Source: Acanthosoma haemorrhoidale
Taxonomy: Eukaryota; Arthropoda; Insecta; Hemiptera; Acanthosomatidae
Assembly: GCA_930367205.1 (NCBI GenBank)
Contig: OV884013.1
Location: 121,311,827 to 121,375,826, forward strand
DNA length: 64,000 nt
Reading direction: 5' to 3'
Part shown: piece by piece, positions 57,280 through 64,000 of the stretch
Layout of the letters: every line of letters begins with the position of its first letter
Position numbering within the stretch: position 1 is the first letter of the stretch
Translations under genes and position numbers: made by a program
The notes under the pieces: model-generated
Told to the model about the DNA's origin: nothing
The model's database searches: none
The model's input: only the letters and a program-made list of their open reading frames with translations

Positions 57280-58440
57280 AACTTGGATATTAAAAGTTGT
57301 CAAACTCACCCCGTTGGACTCGCAGCCTGGCCGTGGTTCTAAACCTGACAGGTCCATTACCATTGTAACTCCTCCCACTCGCGATGGAATAGTCCAATCT
57401 AATCAGCTTGGAATAAATTACAGGGCATAATGGGACCCCTGATTCTGTTAGCCTGGTCCCCTATTATAATATATCTATTTGTAAGTGTTAGTGAATTGAC
57501 AATTAGCTGCACAATATGTTGTAATTATAAATTTAATCATGCTATTGTGACGGGAACGTTATTTATTAGGGTCATTTGTGAAGGCCATATTTATTTTTTT
57601 CTAATCGGTAAAGAAAGTGTATAAATTACAATGTTCTTATAACCTATTACATACAAGCGCCATTAAAACTCTTGTTGGTTATTTTGTGAATAGTCCAGCT
57701 AAAAATGTTTGTCATATTATGTAGGTTACTATTATGCATTAGTGCGTATACCTACTTATTTTTATGTTCTTTATTCTTCACAAATATGTACCTTTTAGGT
57801 GTATTTGCATATTTTTTCTTATTAAATTTAATTTGTTTATATTTTATTACTCTGAACAATTTAAATTTTAGCGTGGGCTTTATTAGATAAGTGCTAGTTC
57901 TCTTGGGGCCCTATGCCTGGATATTAAAGATGTTATTATTACTAAAACTATGTTCAAACAGTAAGGAATAACTAGGCTGCTTGGAGATTGAGTTAAGCCC
58001 TTGCCCAGAAGTTCCCTAAAGGGACTGCTAAAATGAAATAAAACTGGCAGAAAATTCTCGCTCGCTCCAAGGTGTATATTACCCGCCTGTCTACTATTTC
58101 ATTGGACCACTTGGACGTCTTGCTATTTATCCTGCTCCAGTTTTTATCCATCCCTACTTTTGTTATTTTCTCAGAAATAAATTTGTTTATATACCTCTTC
58201 CTCCCCTGAATTACCTTCTCTTTTTAAATAAGTTGTTAAGCTTTTATGTTTTTTTTTTCTTTGCCATGCCATCTTTGTTTAATTTTAAGTTATTTTTATT
58301 ATAAAGCAATGAAAAACAATTAAGATTTTCTATTTTTCAATTCTCACAATTCATATACCGTAAATATAGTCGTAATAATATTTATATTGTTATCTACATA
58401 AACTTGCCTTAAGCTCAAACCCTAAAAGAAAGTATATATA
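57280..58440. other. No recognisable gene (A+T-rich)
   Basis: Hydrophobic short frames (for example 57705-57890) reflect T-rich sequence. Nothing supported. Confidence 0.45.
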
Positions 58441-58738
58441 TGTAAGACAATTATTGAAGGTGGGGTAAATAAACTGAAATAAGTTTCTCTGTAAACAAAG
58501 TTAGCAATTTTATTCACTATATATTATATTATAACAATTATTAATATTGTTTTACACAATCTTACCTGTAAATAAAGAAACGACAATTACAGTTTATAAC
58601 TATCCATTCTCTATTCACACTATTTTACAAGTTTTGTTAGCTAACATAACCTTCTCTATACAATGGCTGCTCCATCTGGTGGGGGCCAGTGGAAGCAGTG
58701 CCGCAAACTCAAATTAAAGAGAGAATACTTTCATTACA
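58441..58738 (-). mobile_element. 3' LTR of a Ty3/gypsy-type element
   Basis: 298 bases with TG...CA termini (TGTAAGACAA at 58441, CTTTCATTACA at 58738). On the minus strand it starts directly after a purine-rich tract (GAGAGGGGAGA, complement of 58739-58752), as expected for the polypurine tract next to a 3' LTR. It contains an AATAAA on the coding strand. Confidence 0.85.
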
Positions 58739-59202
58739 TCTCCCCTCTCTAAGGTGAAAATTCTTTGAAAATTTTCAGTATGGTAATATCGGAAGTAGTT
58801 TTGTTATGTGAAAGAATCCAGTTTCTTGCTTTTCTTTTCCGGTTTTTATTTTATATATTGAATTTGATATCTTCTCTGTTATTTCAAAGGGACCAATTTT
58901 TAATTCATTTAGTTTTTTCCTGTTTAATTTGTTGCCATTCTCTATATATACTGTATCTCCTGGGTTGAATTCCCAATGTTTTCTTGTTCTATCAAATATT
59001 TTCTTATTATATTCATGAGACTTTTTTGTTCTTTCTAAGGCTAATTTACTGTCATTTATCCAGTTTTTTTATTGTTTCCTTTTTTTAATTCTTCAGGTAA
59101 AATGCTTGTTTCTGTGCCATCTAATAAATACTTGGGTCTCTAATAAACAATTCTAATAAATCCATAAATACTTTAAATTAAAGAGAGAGTACTTTCATTA
59201 CA
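58739..59202 (-). pseudogene. Ty3/gypsy integrase C-terminus joined to a 5' LTR remnant
   Basis: On the minus strand, from about 59070 down to 58776, an open frame without its own start reads DSKLALERTKKSHEYNKK, DRTRKHWEFNPGDTVYIEN, LKIGPFEITEKISNSIYKIK and FFHITKLLPILPY before a stop. This is the C-terminal part of a gypsy integrase (the GDxVY...GPFxI...Y module). Just upstream DGTETSILPEELKKGN is one frame off, across an A-run. The region then joins directly to about 30 bases of LTR start (59171-59202), so nearly all of gag, protease, RT, RNase H and the integrase core are deleted. TATA flanks the whole unit (58437-58440 and 59203-59206). No env frame is present. Confidence 0.85.
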
Positions 59203-59206
59203 TATA

Positions 59207-60310
59207 TCAAGATGTCCTGGATTTTTGATTTTCAAAAATTTATCACCTGTAATTTTAATTTTTATTACTTTAAAATTCCGAACACGTGACCTCTCCTTTG
59301 GCCAATGAGAGTGAGCCAGGTGGCGTTGAAGAGGAAAAGGTTAGCTCACGCCTATCCTTGTGTGAAGGACGTACTCCAGCTCATAGTGATCGGTTATTTT
59401 TTAATTATTGAAGAATAATTATACTACGAAATAAAGAAATGATGGGGGCTTCACACTTGTCTTGAATTTTTTCTTAAATTTAAATGCCGGGTCGAAGGCA
59501 CCTCGTTAGGGGAGAAAAATTGATGTTCACAGTTGAATTAGTTATAAATTTTGCTAAATCTAAAATGTTCTCCTATGATACTGTGAAGTTCCAGTGATTG
59601 CTTTCTTGAATCGTATCACAATCCATTTACGACTTTACGGGTCAATATGTTTGAAGGGTAAACAAAAATATCGGACAATGGGTTAGGCTTTGACTAGATC
59701 GATGCATTTCACAGCCTGCCGTAGCACAGTATCAAACAGCGGCATTGACTGTAAACAGAACCAAGTATTCGTAAACAGTCTGTTATTGTTTTAGAACTGT
59801 TCAAGAAATGACACAGTGGCTGAATGACATACTGACAACTAGAAGAAAAAATACATTAGATTTTATGTGGTGACGCACATATAACGGTCACAATAGTTTT
59901 CATAACAGACGAATATTGTTGTTAGTTAGCAGTTATGATGTTATTTTAATCTGGGCCCGAGTACAGCCGCATGGCCTGGCATAGGTTTCATTTATCAATG
60001 GCTGCTCAGGCGCTACAAAACCTACATACCGTTCCTACAATCTCTTGGAGAAGGTATAAGCTGTTTCGAGACATAGATCTTAACTGACCCCAGATACTAC
60101 ACAATGTACCAAAGCACTTCATAACGGCTAAGTCTGGTGGAAGATGATTAACTTCATTCAACTGCAACAAAAGACCCCTTGTTCTACACAAATCCAACTT
60201 CTTGCTGCTAACCCTGGGGTGCAAACTTGCCGAACCTTCCAAAGATGCTATAGTGAAAAGATACACTACAAACCTTAGCTGTAATCACTATAGTACACGA
60301 TCTAAACAAT
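59207..60310. other. No recognisable gene
   Basis: An 86-codon minus frame (60006-60266) has no motif I can name. Nothing supported. Confidence 0.4.
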
Positions 60311-60317
60311 AACATAG

Positions 60318-60842
60318 TAAATGATTTTTTTCCCCTTAGCTCTCAAATTTTTAAGATTATAGATAAGGGAAAAATAAAGGGAATTTATTTGGGGTGAGCG
60401 GATCCTTTTACTAGGAGTACCTGTTTGAAGGTGGAGGGAGGGAAGCCTCGGTAGAGGTGGAAATGTTGCGGTGCAGTGGTGAGAGTCCACTGAAGGCTAA
60501 GCCTATAGTCTCTCTAGGCATGTAGTGCAAGCTCATTCAGTTGTATAGCAGTGATGGGTGCCCGTCAGAGGCTTGTTGTTGGTTGGCCAAGGGCCGTAAT
60601 GTCCACCATTTGGTCTGCTTTCCCAGATCTAGAGATTTGCCATCTTGCCGGTAGTGGTGGGGGTGTCAGGTCTTGGAATAGGGGGTTTCATCGAGTCGAA
60701 CAATTTGATGTGTCTTCTTCTGATGGCTTTGGTGATGGTGGGGACCTCGAACTTTTCGTGGATGTCAGGAGCCTTCATTTCACACGAAAAGGGGTATGCC
60801 ATAGTGCCGTGCGCAGGATGCTGTTCTGGAAGCTCTGTAGTA
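60318..60842 (-). mobile_element. LINE family C'', copy C''2
   Basis: Collinear with C''1 (33712-34225): T-run, 3' UTR with GTGAGCGGATCC and ACTAGGAGTACCTG, then the minus frame DIHEKFEVPTITKAIRRRHI, KLFDSMKPPIP. Beyond it LQSFQNSILRTALWHTPF can be read to about 60842. 5'-truncated. Confidence 0.87.
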
Positions 60843-60844
60843 CA

Positions 60845-62035
60845 ATAATAATAAGTATTAGCCGAAGAAAACGATATCTTGACAGACCGAAGCCGATCTG
60901 ATGCTACGAGGGGTTTGGGATCCGACCTTGCTTGGGTATTTGTTTTATTCGACTTGTTTGTTTTAGTATTAATTTCTATGCACATGCTTCATTATCGAAA
61001 TTGTTATTCGTACCGTGTTCATACTTAAGGCCCCTTAGTAAGAGGCTGTGTTATTCTTTGGTTGGGGTAATAGGTTTTTGTTTAACAACCTAGTGTAAGA
61101 GATACTTGGCTGGAAAACTAATTGTAATTTACACGGCCTGTTTAATTGATGAGGAATAGAGTGTTTGAGGTATTTTCTCAACAGTTAATTATTACGATCA
61201 CTGTTCAGTGGAGCCCTCCTTGTAATAATAAACTCCCATTAGCTGTTCAATTACGAGTATCCAACAACAGTTAGATGTACTCCTGGTCCTGGGTAAATAT
61301 CAGACCCTCGCTCGTGGTCTATTTCTGCCCCGGCAGGGAGTGATCAGCTAGGATCCTACTCGACTAAATTAGGTAATAATTGGAGCTCTAATGGAAGCCG
61401 AGTGCCTAGGCCACAACAAACATTAAAGCACACGAGAAACAAACAGAGAACTAACAGGTCTCGACGATAAACAGCCAGCGGTGAAGGTTTGTTATCGGAG
61501 CGGTCGAGTGAGGTGTTTATTTACCAACCACACAACCGTAATACATGAGTTCCAATGTAATGCAAGTGGAATGCGATCCTATGTATGCGAACTAATTTAT
61601 GATGCAAATGTATGTTGCGCTCTGATTCCTAGACAGTTCAGTATGTCTGATACTGTTTTCGATAGAGAATAATTTACTACATTTTTCTTTAAACTTTAGT
61701 TAAACTATGATGCTGATAAACTAGTTCATTGTTCTATTTAATTAAAGTAATATTAGTGGAATTTTCAAATGCGGACCAGTATGTGTCAGCCTGTATCTCT
61801 TTGGCCTTCAATTGAGTTTATTAAGTATTCATTCAATCGATGCAAAAATATAGACTTTGGTTTTGCTATTAAAATCTGAAATAATTATTGCCTCTGATTG
61901 ATCAACTCAATAAGGTAATATCTTCCAATAGTGGACTGTATTTAAACATTCAATGCTCTGAGTACGGCGTTCTATTAAGGTCTTGGGGGAAAAAAAGGAT
62001 CTAACAAAACCTAGATTTTATCTTAATTGTTAAAA
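60845..62035. other. No recognisable gene (1.2 kb)
   Basis: Nothing supported. Confidence 0.45.
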
Positions 62036-62037
62036 TG

Positions 62038-62665
62038 TCAACTATACAGACTACTTCAAAGGAAGTCCCATCTCTCAATAGAAAATAAATTACTAATCTA
62101 CAAAGTTATTCTTAAGCCAATCTGGACATACGGAATAGAGCTATGGGGGACAGAAAAAAAGTCGAACATCAAGCGTATCCAATCCCTTCAATCAAACGTC
62201 CTGAGAACAATAGTAAATGCCCCTTATAACGTCAGCAACAAAACCCTTCATAACGATCTTAATATACTCTACATTTTTGAACTCATCCCTTCCAAGTTCA
62301 TGAAATTCCATAGTAACCTATCTAACTACCCTAATCCCGGAGCATAGTCATTGCACTGCACCACTTATCCCTTTAATCCTCCTTGGAGACTGAAACGGCA
62401 GTGGCCTGCTATAAATGCGTGACATTGGGAATCCTGGATATGGCCAGTTTCTCCAATCATGTCCTGAGCCTCTGTGGCTCGCATCGTTGGCCTCCACTGG
62501 CACGTATTCGGTGACGCGGCTGACGGAGGTGACAACCATGTGGACTTTGGAGGTCTCTGGGCTGTTTGTAAATACTGTATGAATGAGCGAGTGAATGAAA
62601 ATGGTAAATATAGTATGAATTATTTATTACTCAATGAGGCAGATTGTAATTTTGTCATAATGAAG
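62038..62665 (+). mobile_element. LINE family J, copy J14 (best-preserved RT C-terminus)
   Basis: The 62027-62347 frame reads YRLLQRKSHLSIENKLLIYK, VILKPIWTYGIELWGTEKKS, IKRIQSLQSNVLRTIVNAPY and NVSNKTLHNDLNI. This is the characteristic post-catalytic region of Jockey-clade reverse transcriptases, and it identifies all the other J pieces. The frame stops at PNPGA, slightly earlier than in J9. The 3' UTR follows to GTCATAATGAAG. Possible diverged target duplication: TTGTTAAAATGTCAAC before, TGGTTAATATGTAAAAC after. 5'-truncated. Confidence 0.92.
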
Positions 62666-62691
62666 TTGTGGTTAATATGTAAAACAATGGT

Positions 62692-63066
62692 TTGGTAGAT
62701 AACCTCGGAGGTGAAATGAGTCAAAAGCTTCGCAAGCTGACCGCAAAGGTTAGACACTTAGGCCCTCATGAATTGAGCATTAGAGTTGACAGTTCCTCGG
62801 GTCCATTGGACAGTGAGTGCATTGCAATGCTGACTCGAGTGCACTGTCAATTCGTGTGCAGTTCTCACACTTGCATCAGGATTGAACTGTGTCACAATCC
62901 TTCTGTTGTAAAGATGTACACGCGGTTAAATATTTCCCTCAGACCTAATAACTTATCAATTACGAGTATAATAAATGAATCTTACTTACCTACAACTTAT
63001 TTTATTACGAAAGTAGGGCTTTCGGTGGCTACACCACTATTAACAGAAACGGAAATAGAAATGTAA
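62692..63066 (+). other. Unidentified 124-codon frame, probably not a gene
   Basis: Starts MVDNLGGEMSQKLRKLTAKV and ends at 63066, directly after J14. No domain, signal or repeat is recognisable, and no splice context is convincing. It is one of the longer Met-initiated frames outside a transposon, but such lengths occur by chance in 64 kb. Confidence 0.15.
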
Positions 63067-63069
63067 AGT

Positions 63070-63825
63070 AGACACAATGTCTCCAGTCCTCGAGAACAGA
63101 TTCGTGAGTTAGAGATATGATTGGAGGAGACATTGTCTAACATTTCATTTCCTATTTATTTAACTATGAGATATTTGATAATGGTGGTGCCCCCCTCCCT
63201 CGAATGGGCTTGTATCGTAATGAAATAAATTATGGTTAGACAAGAGAGAGTTGTTCATTAATATGAACACCTCCAACTACCAGTCTTTCAATGTAACATC
63301 AATAGTTTCAACTTTTTTTTCCCCATTATGTTTACCACCTAATCAGTTTATACTTCGTATCCCATATAAAGGTTTTTTATATTATTTAATGTATATTATT
63401 TATATGTATTCTCGTGGTTACTTATTAAATGACTGTGAATATATAAGAGAATAAGCAAGCAAAAAACATAAAATAAAATCTGCTCCTACCTGGTTTTCAT
63501 TGTATTGTTCCCTCTTTAAAAACTTTACTGTCCACTTTTTTTATACAGCTCCGCCTTTTTTATGCCCTCAAACCCTTAGATAAAATAAAAATATTAACTT
63601 ATTAAGGCCTTTTCAAATCAAAGAGATCAGTTCATTTCTCATTCCATAGATATAACCGGGGCAAATTTTCAAATTAAAAAAAAAGTTGTGGACTGTTATA
63701 TATGTGATGAATAAACTTTTACGATTTTGATTACGCAATTTCTACGGCTACTCTCATATAACATATATACTACACTTAATACACACTAACGAAAGGCCGT
63801 TTCTGTTTCAATCGTTAGTAAAATA
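63070..63825. other. No recognisable gene
   Basis: Nothing supported. Confidence 0.45.
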
Positions 63826-64000
63826 TCGCACTTGCTGACTTCGCCCAACCTGTCGCTTCGTCTCAAACTGATTATCTATAAATATGTCTCCCCGCTATTT
63901 ACCCACTTGACTGATAATACAGCCAAATGTCTCCAACAATTCCAGAATGGGATCATGCGAAAAGTGGTCCGACATACCTCTCTCGAGAGGTTAAAGAACG
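63826..64000 (+). mobile_element. LINE family C', copy C'3 (cut by window end)
   Basis: Plus frame reads HLLTSPNLSLRLKLIIYK, then (after loss of about 30 bases coding the LRPALLYGAP residues) SPLFTHLTDNTAKCLQQFQN and GIMRKVVRHTSLERLKN, running off the window. It is close to C'1, with at least 170 bases visible. The 3' part lies outside. Confidence 0.88.

Noticed and set aside
62692..63066. 124-codon frame as a host gene
   Set aside because: No recognisable motif, starts immediately after a LINE 3' end, and shows no conserved features visible by eye.

Overview
The window looks like a gene-poor, transposon-rich stretch of an animal genome, most likely an insect. It is A+T-rich. No reading frame longer than about 190 codons survives, and no operon-like or ribosomal-binding-site organisation is visible. 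What can be recognised are decayed eukaryotic transposable elements: Jockey-group LINE fragments, Tc1/mariner-superfamily elements bounded by TA duplications, Ty3/gypsy-type and unassigned LTRs, and tRNA-derived sequence. The transposon mix would fit a hemipteran or a similar insect, but the sequence alone does not decide the species. I see no convincing host protein-coding exon, rRNA gene, intact tRNA gene or CRISPR array.

Families named here for convenience: J is a Jockey-type LINE with 14 pieces (J1-J14), nearly all 5'-truncated 3' ends. C, C' and C'' are related Jockey-group LINEs sharing an RT C-terminus but differing in 3' UTR. M is a Tc1/mariner-like DNA transposon with a DUF4817-like N-terminus and TIR beginning AAGGGTGTCCC, in seven copies (M1-M7), all internally deleted. 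R is an unassigned dispersed repeat in three copies. L is a 5-bp-TSD LTR. Single copies of four other mariner-like elements lie at 5679, 10053, 16888 and 54018.

Layout. 1-4.7 kb: J1, J2, a C 3' end, a CR1-like RT tail, a solo LTR with perfect TSD, and J3 with a perfect TSD. 5.7-13 kb: deleted mariner-like elements, C copies, RT relics and a C' insertion with a 12-bp TSD and poly(A). 13.5-24.5 kb: J4, J5, a palindromic mariner, M1 inside a duplicated segment whose partner copy is the empty site, and M2. 25-34 kb: a 29-bp minisatellite, J6, J7, M3-M5, R1, a tRNA-like SINE head, and a 460-bp inverted repeat pair around 4 kb of nested repeats. 34-50 kb: C5, M6 between 80-bp inverted arms, J9 with RT domain, M7+R2, R3, C', J10, a GA microsatellite, LTR L2, J12. 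50-64 kb: a nested GC hairpin, J13, a deleted irritans-like mariner, an 826-bp long inverted repeat, a deleted gypsy element with TATA target duplication, C'', J14, and the start of another C' copy.

No piece encodes a full-length active protein, so activity now would depend on partners elsewhere in the genome. Within the window one sees a record of insertion: nested elements, target-site duplications, shared internal deletions and 3' UTR hairpins that stay paired through compensatory change. The structures most worth a second look are the long inverted repeat at 56448-57273, the palindromic mariner at 16888-17725, the stepwise-deleted M family, and the conserved LINE 3' hairpins.
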